A model generated the notes under the pieces. The model was not told the DNA's origin and searched no databases. It saw nothing but the letters and a program-made list of their open reading frames with translations. Shown one piece after another: positions 46,901 through 57,846 of a DNA stretch of 64,000 bases. The position numbers were made by a program, and so were the translations under genes. The DNA is from Leptasterias polaris (Eukaryota > Echinodermata > Asteroidea > Forcipulatida > Asteriidae): positions 6,955,001 to 7,019,000 of the forward strand of contig JAZGTN010000015.1 in NCBI GenBank assembly GCA_037783415.1, in the 5' to 3' direction. Within the stretch, counting starts at the first letter, position 1, and every line of letters starts with the position of its first letter.

Positions 46901-49900
46901 GCAGAAAACTGTTAAAGCAAAATTGTCTGTTCCCCGCAGCTCTATTATTCCTAGGTTTCATTCAATAATTTGAATTGATGTTTCCTTGAAAACGTTTGTA
47001 CAGGTTTTGAAATATACCATTTGTCGTTTTCCCTAGGCAATTGTGATCCGCACTACCAGTTTGCCTGTTACAATGGAAGATGTCTTTCAAGGGAGTATGC
47101 ATGCGATGGCATTCCACACTGTTTGGGAGGCGAGGACGAACGACTCTGCTATCAACAAGGTAGACTTTAACTAATGACGTTAGTTTGTTTACCACTTTTC
47201 TGAAAGTGGGAAACCATTGTGTCTACTCGCAGTATGGTGTGCACAACAATGTCAGAGGTGTAGTATGGTCTTTAGTATTGTTTGGCAATAATGGAGTATT
47301 ACATAGCCTCAGTTGGGCAAAAGTAAACCACTGTGAAGTGATTCTTTATAATACAAGTGTTCCATAGTTCCCATTGATGGTATAGTCCTACAGTGAGATT
47401 TTGTTTGAGAAACAAATCAATAGCGGCCAATGTCGTAGAGCTGGAAACCTGTCATGATCATCTGAGGAATCGTCAGTGACATTGTTTTTTCACAGTTACA
47501 AAACCTACAGCAAGTTGAACGTCCTTGATAACCTAGACTGGACCATACGAGGAAGGGGGGGTATCAGCTCCCGTGGTTATATTTTTGTATGGGCTGGGGA
47601 AAACATCTTTACCATATATACCCAGCATACAAAATCTGCCACATGGCTTAGCGTGAGTGTCAACACATGCAGTTCACAAACATTCAACCCTCTAATAAAG
47701 TGGAACAGCTTTGCAGTCTCCAATAACCCCCAACCCCATACCCCCAATGGAAGGTCACTGTAACCAGAGGAAATATAAAACATTGCTGGGATTTTTGTTA
47801 GACGGTACTCAGTAAGGGTTAAGCACAACAAGTAGCCGAGCACAACACAATTTTGTTTAACAGAATATGGTTACCAGCGAAAAAACCCAACATACTACTG
47901 GCACAAGCTGTGACTGTTTTCCTGCTTATTAATGCATAGCAGAAAACTGTTAAAGCAAAATTGTCTGTTCCCCCGCAGCTCTATTATTCCTAGGTTTCAT
48001 TCAATAATTTGAATTGATGTTTCCTTGAAAACGTTTGTACAGGTTTTGAAATATACCATTTGTCGTTTTCCCTAGGCAATTGTGATCCGCACTACGAGTT
48101 TGAATGTTACACTGGAAGATGTCTTTCATTGATGTATGCATGCGATGGCATTCCAGACTGTTTGGGAGGCGAGGACGAACGACTCTGCTATCAACAAGGT
48201 AGACTTTAACTAATGACGTTAGTTTGTTTACCACTTTTCTGAAAGTGGGAAACCATTGTGTCCACTCAACTGTTGGAAATGCGGTAGCCCTACCCGCTCC
48301 CAGATACATCACTTGAGCAATGCAGTAAAACATAATGTGATGTCATCAGTACATGGGTCTAATGGACTATTTTCGTTTGCTCACGGTTTGCAGGGATAAC
48401 CCTGCTAACCGTGAGCACACAAACTGAAATGAAAACTTGCGCAGTAAGCACAAAATTTGCCGTTCAGTTCTATGAAATTGGGCCGACCCCATTTGTAACA
48501 TCACTCAGTAAAACAATTGTTGCTAATTCTATATTGTTTCCGAGGTGTAAAGTCAAATACATTGAACTTTTCTAACCACTAAAACATTGTCAAGTATTAC
48601 ACCTTGTTTTTCAAATGGCTTTTACCAGGAAACAATAGAGGACGGAACGGTGTTCAAATTGGACCTGTTGATCCGAGTAAGTTACATTTTTTGTTTTTGT
48701 GTAATGTTAAATTGTGGAAAGTATGATGTAATTAGCTGTTCCGACCTAGCTGTCGGAACAGCTTTTGTTTTCGTCGAGATTTTTATTAGCTGTTCCGACT
48801 TACTGTCGGAACAAAGTCAGAACAGGTGTTGTTTTCGTCGAGATTTATATTATTTTTCTTATACATTTGTTTCCGCCTAAATCCCATAGCATTTGTACAC
48901 GTTTTTTGTATACACCTAATATCCTTGAGCGTAAATATGAAAGAGTTAGATCCTATATCAAATTGAAGCTTAGTACATGAACTTAACTCTAAATGTGATA
49001 AATGTTAAAATTCTTAATTAATTAGCCACTTAACAGCGAGGTGAATATTTAATTAGCCAACCTTGTTAGCACCATATCTAAAAAAGTATACCCCCGATCG
49101 TCAAACTTTTTTCAGTTTTAGACTTCTGGGATACTGTAGATGTGCCTTTCGGCCTAAAATTACGGACGTCACAATGACGTCATTTATTGCGCGTTTTCGC
49201 CGTGTACAAAACACATGGAGATAGGGAAAACAAATCCGACTTATAGAAACATAATTTTTCAATTAAGCTCAAATTTAACGTCCTAGATTACACAAATGTT
49301 TCTTAAAACAAGAAATATTTTATTGACGGTCAGTTTAAAAGCATCAAAACTTATTGAAACATTGTAAGTAGAAAAAACCAAAAATTTTCAGGCAAATTTA
49401 ACGCCTTGGGTACTCTGCCTAGAATTTGATATGTGTTTATATACGAAAGGAGACAAATTTTAAACTCGTTCAAGTCCGCGACCCATTTATGACCTGTGCC
49501 GCACTCAAAGTAATGAAATAACAAAGACTTAAGCCTGTAAATGGAAACGATATGGGTGTGTTGTGGCATGGGATCGTTTGCTGTGCAAATCGTGATCGCA
49601 ATTATTATGGTCAGCATTTCACACCATTTCAAGTGAATTTTTCAACGTTTATCCGAACCGTACAAATGTGAACGTTTAACCGTACGATCTGTCACTTAAC
49701 TGTGTAACTGTCGCAGGCTTACGTATAAGCCTGCACATTCACGGTTATTTTTTTTTAAACGTTTAACTGTTTCTAAAAACAGTTGGTGACTCGTGTAACA
49801 GCAGTTTCATAAACATTTCAAGTAAAAAAACCTGTTTACACAACCGGCATGTGATCAAAAACATTGTGTCTTCATTCTTCATTGCAGCATTTTGACTTTG

Positions 49901-52900
49901 CGCAATCACCCTGCAAAAGCGAGCATGCGCAATCGAATTGTTGTGGAACGCCCCCTAGCGTTCAATGTTTCTTACAAATATTGCTGCAAGCACAGTTGTA
50001 TTGAAATAACAAAGACTGCGAGTCTGTAAATTGGGAATGATAGGCCTGTGTGTGTGTTTGTTACGCAGCACTTTTTAAGTGAATTTTTCAACGTTTATCC
50101 GAACCGTAAGATCTGTCACTTAACTGTGTAACCGTCACAGGCTTACGTATAAGCCTGAGCATTCACGGTTATTTTTTGTCAACATACCTTTTCTGAAACA
50201 GTTGGTGACCCGTCTAACAGCAGTTTCATAAACAAAATTTCAAGTAAAAAGACCTGTTTACACAACCGTGCATGTGACTAATATCCTAAAGCGTAATATG
50301 AAAGAGTTAGATCCTATATCAAATTGAAGCTTAGTACGTGAACTTAACTCTCAATGTAAATTTTTTTTAAATTCTTAATTAATTAGCCCATTTACAGCGA
50401 GGTGAATATTTAATTAGCCAATCTTGAGACCACTGTATCTCGAAAAGTATACAACCGATCGTCAAACTTTACTTCCGGGTCAACCGGAAGTGGGACCATC
50501 AAGAACTACACACCCGATTTTCAATTTCTGTTGTTATAAACCCTTTGAGCATTAAATGTTAGACAAGGGTTACCATGACCCCATGTTGACCTTTATTTCT
50601 GGTTTAAAAGCTCCTTTCGAATTAGTATCAGAATGAAGACTAGGTTTTCAGGCACACTTAAGTAAAAAGGGCCTGTCAAAAGTCATCTATCTTGAAATCA
50701 GACCAACTTATAGCTTTGAAGCACTTAATCGAAGCAAAACAACACGGAACAGTTTTGTGTTTGTCGACAAACACTTAATGTCTAGTTCTTTTTGCGCTTC
50801 GTCCAGCAACACTTCTGGGGTGTTAAAATTGATACCATGGGTGTTGTCACATATAGATACCAAAGAGAGAATCAAAATTAACACCAATGTAATTGTTGTG
50901 ACATAAACTAGTGATTTATTTAACACCTTACCGTGTGTAAACTTTGATTCTTGTATATAGGCTATATATGACAACACCCATGTGTCAATTTTAACACCAC
51001 AGTTTTTGCAGTGTAACTGTTCACATTGGTTTTAAACTATGTTTTAAGGATACAACTAATCCTTAAAGGGAGTGTACACCTTTGGTATTTACTCCCAAAA
51101 TTAAAGACCATAAAATCTTACTTGGTAAAGAGCACTGGAGGGCTGTTGAAAAATTGTTAGAAATGACACCCTTTGAAGTAATGTAGTTTTAGTTTTAGGT
51201 CATTTTCCACCGAAAATTTCAATCTGATGAAGGCTTCAGGCATGTAGTCTTTCTCAGACATCTGTAAGCATACAATTTTATGCAACGAGGGTGGTTTCTC
51301 GATGACCATTTGAGCCTTAATTTTCTCAGGTTGTTATTTTATTCATATGTTGGGATACACCAACTTACGATATTGAACTTTGACAATTAAAAACAAATTT
51401 CCCCTGCCTTAACGTTGTTGAGCTCCAGGAGAGTCAAACCACTAACAGGCCTGCCAACATGTGTGTCTTGCAATCGGGGAGTTTTTGTACAACAATCAGG
51501 GAGATGTTTAGAGTTATACACTCAACATAACACAGACAAAATTTCCATAATCAGAGAGATTTTTCAAATTTCTCCATCAATACATGGCGCATGATTGGCT
51601 TAATTTCAGAAAAAGTTGGCAGCTCTGCATTAATCTAGGTATTGATATCATGGCTTATTGTCACTGTGATCACTTGTGAAATACAGTCATTAGTTGTGGA
51701 TGATTTAGGGTTTTTTCCCCCCATGATAAGAAAAGTGAAAATTTGGTAATAGTGTGATTTTACACATCAGGTTTTCTTGCACATTGGTGTAAGGGTGAAA
51801 CTTAAGGTATCATTCTTTATGCCAGAAATGCAGCTAATACAATTAAAAACAAGTGATGAAATTGGTTTAAAAAATAACTGGAACTGGAACTGGAACTTGA
51901 TCAATCATTTAAGAAATGTTTAGGTCTGAAGGTTGTAATTGTTTGAAAAATAATTTCGAAAATTGCTCAATCTTAACCACCCTCAAGCATTATTATCCAA
52001 AGCCCAAGAAGTGTTCAGGTTCCATTAAAATCAGTAGATTCTTTTCTCATGTAAATTTATCCTTTTATTTTGCAATGGTTCTTAAAACTAAATTGACTCT
52101 TCCCAATTCCAACATGTTGGGCCATTCCTTCAAACCACATGAGTAAAATGAAAGTAAGTTCCTCTGAATCGGTTCATTCCTGTTTTGTTCTCTTCTAAGT
52201 ACAGTCAAATTGTGTATTTGACATAAAAAGTAGCATCCTCTTATACAGGATCCCTTTGCTGCCACTTCCTAGCTTGTATCGGATGTGATCCCTGGCTTTA
52301 CAGCAGTTACAGGTTGAATGGCTTATAACTGGCAACCCCGAACAACGACATTGACAACATAGGAAGACCGCAACATAGGGCTAGATTAATTATGCTCGGT
52401 TGTACAGACTGAGGGCCGGCACATTATTCTGGAGGTTGCAGGTTCAAGTTCTGCTCGAGTAAATTTTGTTTTTATTGAACCCCAAACATTTTAGGTGTGG
52501 TAAAAGAGCTTAGCAGGAAGTTCACTTTGCTGAAGGAGAAAGTTCAGATGCTGAAGGAGAAAGTTCAGATGCTGCAAGGACCGCTTGGTGAAGCTGGTAA
52601 GTGTTGTTATAATACTCGGTTTTCCTCTCATACATTTTTCGGCTACTTTAAAAACGTTTGTGAAAAGTACCATGTCCATTAAATCTTGCGCAAACCAAAG
52701 TACCTGATGCAAACCTAACAAACCCAATAATCAATTACTGAAAACTGCAAAAAACTCAACTAGAACCAGTAATTGGAAGGTACAAAATGGGCATCCTCTG
52801 AAGTAATTGAAATGTTAAAACTCTTTTGTTATCGATTTGTTGTTGTTGACATAAACAACCTTGGTGACCGCATTGTTTGCAAATGTACTGAAGTGTAAAA

Positions 52901-53760
52901 GCACACATTCTTAAAGCAAATTAAATCCGTCAAAAAATGTTGAAATTATTTATATTTGTTTCCTCAGTTTAATCTTAAAACTCAAACACTAGATGGTGCT
53001 CTGTTTGACATTTCGGACATTTCCACTCCATTTCTAATGAATTACTACACTATCTTATTTTATTTTACCACCACTGGAAAGGGCTGATCTTTCTCTTTCT
53101 GACCATTGTAAACTTGGGTATGGAGGGTGAACATGGACAAACCTACAGTTTCATAACGAAATGGCATTTGCTCATGATTGCATTTGTTCTTTGGTGTGAA
53201 ATTGGTCGACTTTACAAGTAATGGACATATACTTTGTTCATTTTTTGTTCGAGTAGGAACCACCACCTCTTATTTGTTTCTTGAAGTTGATGTTTTGGTT
53301 TTTTCCTTAAACTTTGTTTCTTGTCCTTTGTGAAGATGCCTTGAGAGTTGACCTGGAACAAGTTATCATGGAATGCATGACCACCCTGAATGACATCTTT
53401 GGCACCATTGGCCAAGATGATACAAACACCCTACCACAACCTGCAACAGAACCCCCCAGTAGTGAGATGATGACTGACCAACCAGCCCTGACTAGACCAC
53501 CGAGTCTCCCCTTCCCACCTCGACCAAGTGCCAACTCACCACCACAAGAGAATCCCTCCGGAGACGACGAAATGACACCACAGAGACGAAGTTTCATGAA
53601 AATTGACGAAGCACTGCGAGAAGAGAAGCAGCTGGCTGTAAAGTCAACTAATGAAAATCCATCAAAGAAGAAAACTCAAAAACAGGATAATTTTGTTTCC
53701 TATCGAAAGAGGCAACTAAAAAAGCTCATGCTAAAGAAGAATAATAACAGCCTTGGATAA
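40778..53760 (+). CDS. Membrane-anchored protein with seven LDL-receptor class A repeats and a C-terminal coiled coil
   Basis: Eleven exons: 40778-40924, 43687-43738, 44023-44144, 44694-44874, 45360-45574, 46009-46114, 47037-47159, 48076-48198, 48629-48676, 52495-52596, 53336-53760. All have AG/GT borders and compatible phases, and they sum to 1644 nt with one open frame (about 547 residues). Layout: a short basic N-terminus, a hydrophobic helix at about 15-37 (signal anchor, type II topology likely), a stalk with RVKR at 69-72, seven LDLR-A modules at about 77-354, a small Gly/Asn-rich linker, a coiled coil ([14 protein letters not shown]), a Pro-rich region and a Lys-rich end. LDLR-A modules are calcium-dependent, disulfide-linked ligand-binding units of about 40 residues. 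I do not recognise an orthologue. The combination resembles secreted or shed scavenger-type proteins, and the ligand is unknown. Confidence 0.88.
40925..43686 (+). other. Intron 1 of the LDLR-A gene
   Basis: It contains a C-run at 42077-42095 and one copy of the ACTTGGTRAAGAGCA repeat family (42885-43205). No extra exon was recognised; the frames near 41640-41890 have no motif. Confidence 0.5.
42885..43205 (+). repeat. Interspersed repeat, ACTTGGTRAAGAGCA family, copy 1
   Basis: In order: GGTAGTTACTCCAAAAACTA, ACTTGGTGAAGAGCACTG, GCTGTTGATAGT, GAAATGACACC..TTTGAAGTA.TGTAGTTTTAG and GCATGAAGCCTTTCTC. The same order is present at 51060-51415 and, in part, at 44165-44400. Confidence 0.75.
43687..44144 (+). 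CDS. Exons 2-3: stalk with furin-type site and start of LDLR-A 1
   Basis: Exon 2 (43687-43738) reads [16 protein letters not shown]. Exon 3 (44023-44144) begins with SRVKR, which fits the furin consensus R-x-K/R-R, then LTHSC and the first LDLR-A module ([17 protein letters not shown] to DCVGGE). Confidence 0.85.
44165..44400 (+). repeat. Interspersed repeat, ACTTGGTRAAGAGCA family, copy 2
   Basis: This is a diverged copy with ATAAAAACTTACTTGGTAAA, GAGCACTATGAGAGCTGTGA, ACGACCCCCTTAGAAAATAA and GTGGTTTTAGAGAAAGAGG. Confidence 0.65.
44694..46114 (+). CDS. Exons 4-6: LDLR-A repeats 2 to 5
   Basis: Exon 4 finishes module 1, encodes module 2 ([17 protein letters not shown] to CPDGADE) and starts module 3. 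Exon 5 (45360-45574) encodes the rest of module 3 ([17 protein letters not shown]), then module 4 (FQCRDGQC to [10 protein letters not shown]). It ends in the first loop of module 5. Exon 6 (46009-46114) encodes [24 protein letters not shown] and a C-terminal cysteine. Modules 2, 3 and 5 keep the Asp/Glu calcium-ligand pattern. Confidence 0.88.
45615..46008 (+). other. Intron 5; possible decayed SINE
   Basis: The complement of GAGCTATACCGCTCGGC near 45821 resembles a tRNA box A (GCCGAGCGGTATAGCTC), followed by a Pol III-like body. It is too decayed for a firm call. Confidence 0.3.
47037..47159 (+). CDS. Exon 7: LDLR-A repeat 6 with altered calcium ligand
   Basis: The 123-nt phase 1-1 exon reads [20 protein letters not shown], then [16 protein letters not shown]. 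The Asp that normally precedes the fourth cysteine (PDC) is His here (PHC). That Asp is a side-chain calcium ligand in LDLR-A modules, so calcium binding may be weakened. Confidence 0.85.
48076..48198 (+). CDS. Exon 8: LDLR-A repeat 7, duplicate of exon 7
   Basis: The exon has the same length and phase as exon 7. It reads [20 protein letters not shown], then [16 protein letters not shown] and keeps the calcium-ligand Asp. It differs from exon 7 at Q/E, A/E, N/T, SRE/SLM and H/D. Being phase 1-1, either exon could be skipped without a frameshift. Confidence 0.85.
48340..48490 (+). mobile_element. MITE fragment with TGAAATTGGGCC end
   Basis: It contains GGTTTGCAGGG and AACCGTGAGCACA words and ends CTATGAAATTGGGCC. 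Its right end matches that of the element at 988-1174. Confidence 0.5.
48629..53760 (+). CDS. Exons 9-11: linker, coiled coil and basic C-terminus
   Basis: Exon 9 (48629-48676) reads [15 protein letters not shown]. Exon 10 (52495-52596) reads [19 protein letters not shown] with an internal 8-residue repeat (LKEKVQM), a likely oligomerising coiled coil. Exon 11 (53336-53760) reads [20 protein letters not shown], a Pro-rich stretch ([18 protein letters not shown]) and a Lys-rich end [13 protein letters not shown] with TAA at 53758. Exon 9 is only 48 nt and is the least certain. Confidence 0.75.
48733..50600 (+). repeat. Stem-loop-headed repeat, family A, in intron 9
   Basis: It begins with two hairpins, AGCTGTTCCGAC/GTCGGAACAGCT at 48733-48762 and a related one at 48787-48818, each followed by TGTTTTCGTCGAGAT. 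The body contains two direct copies of a block of about 200 bp (48915-49120 and 50283-50470) and of a second block (49635-49850 and 50080-50277). It ends in CCGGTT-type units near 50470-50600. Confidence 0.65.
50803..51013. mobile_element. MITE with GGTGTTAAAATTGA...TCAATTTTAACACC ends
   Basis: The left end GGGGTGTTAAAATTGATACC, then ATGGGTGTTGTCA is inverted at 50969-51001 as TGACAACACCCATG, then TCAATTTTAACACC. A partial copy (ACAACACCCATGATGTCAAT) occurs at 45-75 at the window start. Confidence 0.75.
51060..51415 (+). repeat. Interspersed repeat, ACTTGGTRAAGAGCA family, copy 3
   Basis: This is the best preserved copy: GGGAGTGTACACCTTTGGTA, ACTTGGTAAAGAGCACTGGA, GCTGTTGAAAAATTGTTAGA, then TATTCATATGTTGGGATACA. 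I know this family from echinoderm sequences, from memory only. Confidence 0.7.
52205..52493 (+). mobile_element. Decayed tRNA-derived SINE abutting exon 10 of the LDLR-A gene
   Basis: It has GTGATCCCTGGC, GTTGAATGGCTTATAACTGG, a damaged box A (AGGGCTAGATTAATTATGC), box B CAGGTTCAAGTTCTGCTC, and the tail ATTGAACCCCAAACATTTTA. Its last bases run directly into the AG acceptor at 52493-52494. Confidence 0.75.
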
Positions 53761-54974
53761 TTACAAGCCACTATTGGCCACTGCAACGTTGATTATTTAA
53801 AGTTGTTTGTCAAAATGAATTATAAATACAGTTGCTGCAATGAAAGATGTAAGACAAGTCAACATTAGATTAATGTTTTAAGAAGATGCCAAACCCAAAA
53901 TGATAGGACTCTTTCATAAGTAATCACTTCATTGGATACATGTCATTTTACATTTTTTTTCAATTTTTGTTAAAAATAATGGATGGTATTGTCATGATCA
54001 CCAACTGAATTATAACTTCTGGGAAAACTGCCATTTGACTGCGAAGCAAATTGTTCACTAGCATAATAATGTGATAACTACAGTTATTTCAATAGCTAAA
54101 TCAAGACACCTAAGTTCATTTATAATTAATTACATATATTTTATTGACAGATTTTTTATTTATTTATAAAGATAAATTATTCAACTTTGAGGGTTTAAAA
54201 ATATCTCACACTTTTCAACAAGCATATAAGTATTAACAATTGCCAAGAACAACTTTATCGTTTCCTCAAAAATAAACTTGCTGAAATTCTGGCAAATTGT
54301 AGATTTGTTTTATACTTACAATTCATTTAAAAAAGTGAAAGTCCCTTTATAATCTGATTGAAAAAGTTGTTAGTTTTTTTCAGCACATTTAGTTGATTCA
54401 TGTCACTTGTAGAAACCAAGAAAATGTTAAGTTAAAACATGTGCGTGACAGTTCATAATTTTCAATTGTGTTTAGCAGTAGTTTGCCAGCACAAGGAAGC
54501 AATTTAATTTCAATCGACATCCATGACACACTACAATTGCTAGTTTGCTTTTTACAAAACAATTTAAAAAACCATCAAATTTCACATGATGATTTCTGGG
54601 TACAGATATTGTGGTTATGTACATGTACATGTATTTAGGGCTACACTACTCTGTAAATTTCACATAGTGAATGTCAATGTTTGTATTCCTTGGACTAAAA
54701 GTAAGTGTTGCTTAATTCACATCGACTTGAAAAGCCTTTGTGTATAATTTTGTTTGTATGATAAAGTTGCAAACCCCTGTACACTTGCTATAGATATCCA
54801 TTGCAAACTGTATGGGTGCTCAGTGTCAAACCTTACAAAATGATCCTTTGATTAAGTATTTTGATGTACGATTTATCACTAATACATGAATCATTCTTGT
54901 AAGAGTGCCTTTAGGGTCAACACTTCTCAATAAACAAATCATACAACTTGCCTATGACAATTCTTCATTGTTCT
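53761..54974 (+). other. 3' flank/UTR of the LDLR-A gene; AATAAA at 54271 and 54929
   Basis: AT-rich sequence without reading frames of note. Two AATAAA hexamers (54271-54276 and 54929-54934) are candidate poly-A signals. Confidence 0.35.
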
Positions 54975-55660
54975 TCATTTGTTTTGTTTGCGTTTGTGTA
55001 AACCCTGCAGTGAGGGGCCTGCTTGGTTGAAACGTCCCAAATCGCCTGATGTTTGATAGAGAGCTGAAATGGAGTGCAATGAGCAGAACATTCTCGGTTT
55101 TAAGTCTATCTTGGCAACTTTTAAAGATTTTGACTGTTTCTTGATAGAACGGTGCCTCAAAATGAAGCTTATAATGTATTTTTTTGTAAAAAAAATACTT
55201 TTCCCAAGCACCTGTAACTTGGCGACTGTCGTCACAAACGACTTTCTTTGGTTTGATTTTTAGGCAAAAAGGTGAGAAAAATATTTCGAGGCTGGCGACT
55301 GTCCTCTATATTCTTGGGTTTAATTTCGAGGCAAATCGGAGCGAAAACAAATTTTGAGGCTGAAAAATGGAAAGATTTGCAGTTTTGCTTTCAAAAAATG
55401 GCCGAAAATGTTTGGTTTCCAAATCGCCTGGTTTTTGAAACAGATGTGAAATGGAACAGAAGAACATTCTTGGTTCGGCAATTTTCTTTTGACTATTTCT
55501 TTTTAAACGGTGCCTCAAATTTGAAGCTTAAATGTGGGGTTTTTTCAGTCAAAACCCCTTGTCCCAAGCACCTGTAGTCGACTGTCATTTACATCAAAGG
55601 ACTTTCTTTAAGGCAAATCGGAGACAAAACATTTCCGAGGTTGGAAAAAAGGAGTCTTAT
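54975..55660 (+). repeat. Diverged tandem units of about 370 bp
   Basis: The order AAATCGCCTG, TGAAATGGA, CAGAA.AACATTCT.GGTT, GACT.TTTCTT, ACGGTGCCTCAAA, TGAAGCTTA, CCCAAGCACCTGTA and GGACTTTCTTT/GACTTTCTTT occurs at about 55030-55260 and 55425-55610. Confidence 0.75.
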
Positions 55661-55683
55661 TATCCCTTGCATTTATTTTTATT

Positions 55684-56570
55684 AGGTGTTCGGGCACACA
55701 GCCCGTAACACCTCTTGTTTTTAGGTGTTCGGGCACACAGCCCGTAACACCTCTTGTTTTTGTTCCGGTTTTTTTTCTTACTTTTTAATACTTCTTATTC
55801 TTCTTCTTATCCCCCGCGATTGTCCGCTAACAAAAGCACACTTCCCAAGCTCGTATAATTTTGAAATTTCTACCATAGTTAGATAACCATTAGGAGACGA
55901 AACAGTTTCATTTACGTCATGATGACGTCATCAGGTGTCAATTTACAAGGTTTTTAGAAAAAAATAAATTAATCTTTGAAAATCTGTAACAAATCACACT
56001 TAAGAGACCGGCGGTTGTTTTATGCGGGATCATACTTAGGTCATATAGGTCTTTATTTTTTGTCGTGTGCATGACCTCACATGACCTCTACTTCCGGTCG
56101 TAACAGGAAGAAACAGGAAGTGCCTTGTAATTTAAAAGTGGCACACTTTTTGAAGTTTTGTTTAACGGTGTTATAGTCGAGCAAGAGTCTGGTTTAACAA
56201 AATAAGACAAATGACGTCATAAAAGTCAAGAGCGCCCTCTAGCGGCAGGTTGAAAACAATTAAAAATGCACTTTTCCTAGATGTCTGTGGCGAAGTTTCA
56301 GGTAATCGTTTCGAAATTGGTATACATAATGACCTTCATGCAGACAACATATGTGTGAAGTTTTAGATTGATGACGTCATCGTGTGTCACGTGGTATTGC
56401 CTTAAAGGTTTACTTTTTGAAGCCGTGTATTTACAAAACCACAAGATCGACTGAGTTGAAACTTGGCATGTTGAAAGACAGTGATATTGACTATGTAAAT
56501 CTAAAGAAAGAACATGATGACGTCATTCCTTTTTTTTATACAAATATTTGAAATATTGACCAATTATTAC
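55684..56570 (+). repeat. Stem-loop-headed repeat, family B, with doubled head
   Basis: Two exact 39-bp copies (55684-55722 and 55723-55761) each form a hairpin from AGGTGTTCGGGC and GCCCGTAACACCT, followed by CTTGTTTTT. The body has TTCTTATTCTTCTTATCC, TGACGTCATCA, ACTTCCGG, GCGCCCTCTAGCGGCAGG and CACGTGG. An inverted, headless copy lies at 32430-33285. Confidence 0.7.
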
Positions 56571-57846
56571 GGGTATTTATTGACCCGCTGTCAAACCACG
56601 GGCTACACACACACTACGCGAACTAAACCAGTTTACTGTTTTGTTATCACGTAGTGTGTGTGTATACGTTGAGCAAATCATCCGCAAGGTTCGAATTCCA
56701 TCAAACATGCTTGTGGTCTAGTCTCTGTTCAAGGTTCGCGCAACCTGCTTTTGACAATACGCTTTGTTAGTCTCTAAAACAGCCGTCCATGCAAACCTCG
56801 TTAACAATCATATGCTATGCTTTCGATCGTGTGCTTTTTAAAACTTTTGCTAAAGCTGGTGGTGCTATATCAAATTATGGTCATGCTTTTACCACGCTTT
56901 GTGGCATTATTGGCTTGCTCTGTGACAGATCGGCTCGTTTTAGTCTACGCAAACACCAATGTGAGCATTTTTGTTGGCCAACAAAGACACACTTTGAGTC
57001 GTGCGTAGCGCGTACACGCGTGCACTTTTCCATTGTTTTTCATCAATGATGGTGGTCAATGACGTGGTCAATTTGCTTTGATTTGCTGTAAAACGTTAAT
57101 CGGTGACAGGGTACGCTGAATATAAGGCATTTCGTCACTAAGGTGACAAAAGGAATTGTCGTGTGCTTATTAATACTAGCAGAAAACATGCGTATAACGT
57201 AACAACGATCTACAACCACGTTGCAAATTTACAATAAATTTGCAATGTTGTGTTTTGCACTCGTGGGGCCCAATTTAATTATATTATGTACTGGAGCATT
57301 ATTTTTGTGCTCCTATAGTAAATTGCAAGATTGAGCTCAAGCCGCGATATATTACATTTAACGCTTGTTTTCCTGATAAAAGACGTCATCAATTGTAACA
57401 TGACTTCGACTTAAAGTTGCAGTTTTACCAGATTTGTATACACAGTATTACAATTGCCTGGTCAAGCTTAAAACCAAATTGATGTATTCAAGCTGACAAT
57501 GAGTAACATCCCATATTTGAACGTCATGCCGAACACCTTGTTTTTGTTGTGTAACAAAAATTTAAGTCTAGTTTTTTTCTAATTTTGTCGAAATCTGTAG
57601 TTTCCGAAAGTCTCTGTATGGTTTGTGAAATAAAGTCGCAAAGTTGCAGGTGCTTGTGACACGGGCGTTTGTTCAACATTCTACCTCGACAGTACCTAGC
57701 ACCTCGGCCTTACGTGAGATTGCACCTGCCACCGGTATTCTATTGTCACGTTTGAGAGAGCTCATTGTTAAAACGAGTAGCACGCCCTATATAACGACAC
57801 CCTACTGGGTACACCTCAGTGCATTTTTGTGACCGGTATCAACGAC
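56571..57846. other. Intergenic/retrotransposon 5' flank, nothing recognised
   Basis: A palindrome-like pair CACACACTACGCG / CACGTAGTGTGTGTG lies near 56609-56662. The left terminal repeat of the downstream retroelement could not be delimited. Confidence 0.35.

Larger units (their letters stand above)
46220..48263 (+). repeat. Tandem segmental duplication, about 1.03-kb unit, containing LDLR-A exon 7/8
   Basis: 46220-47239 and 47249-48263 match almost throughout, including intron blocks such as TGTTTGGCAATAATGGAGTA, CATTCAACCCTCTAATAAAG and GGTTACCAGCG. The copies differ by point changes and small indels (a G-run at 46506-46520 is short in copy 2). Confidence 0.92.
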
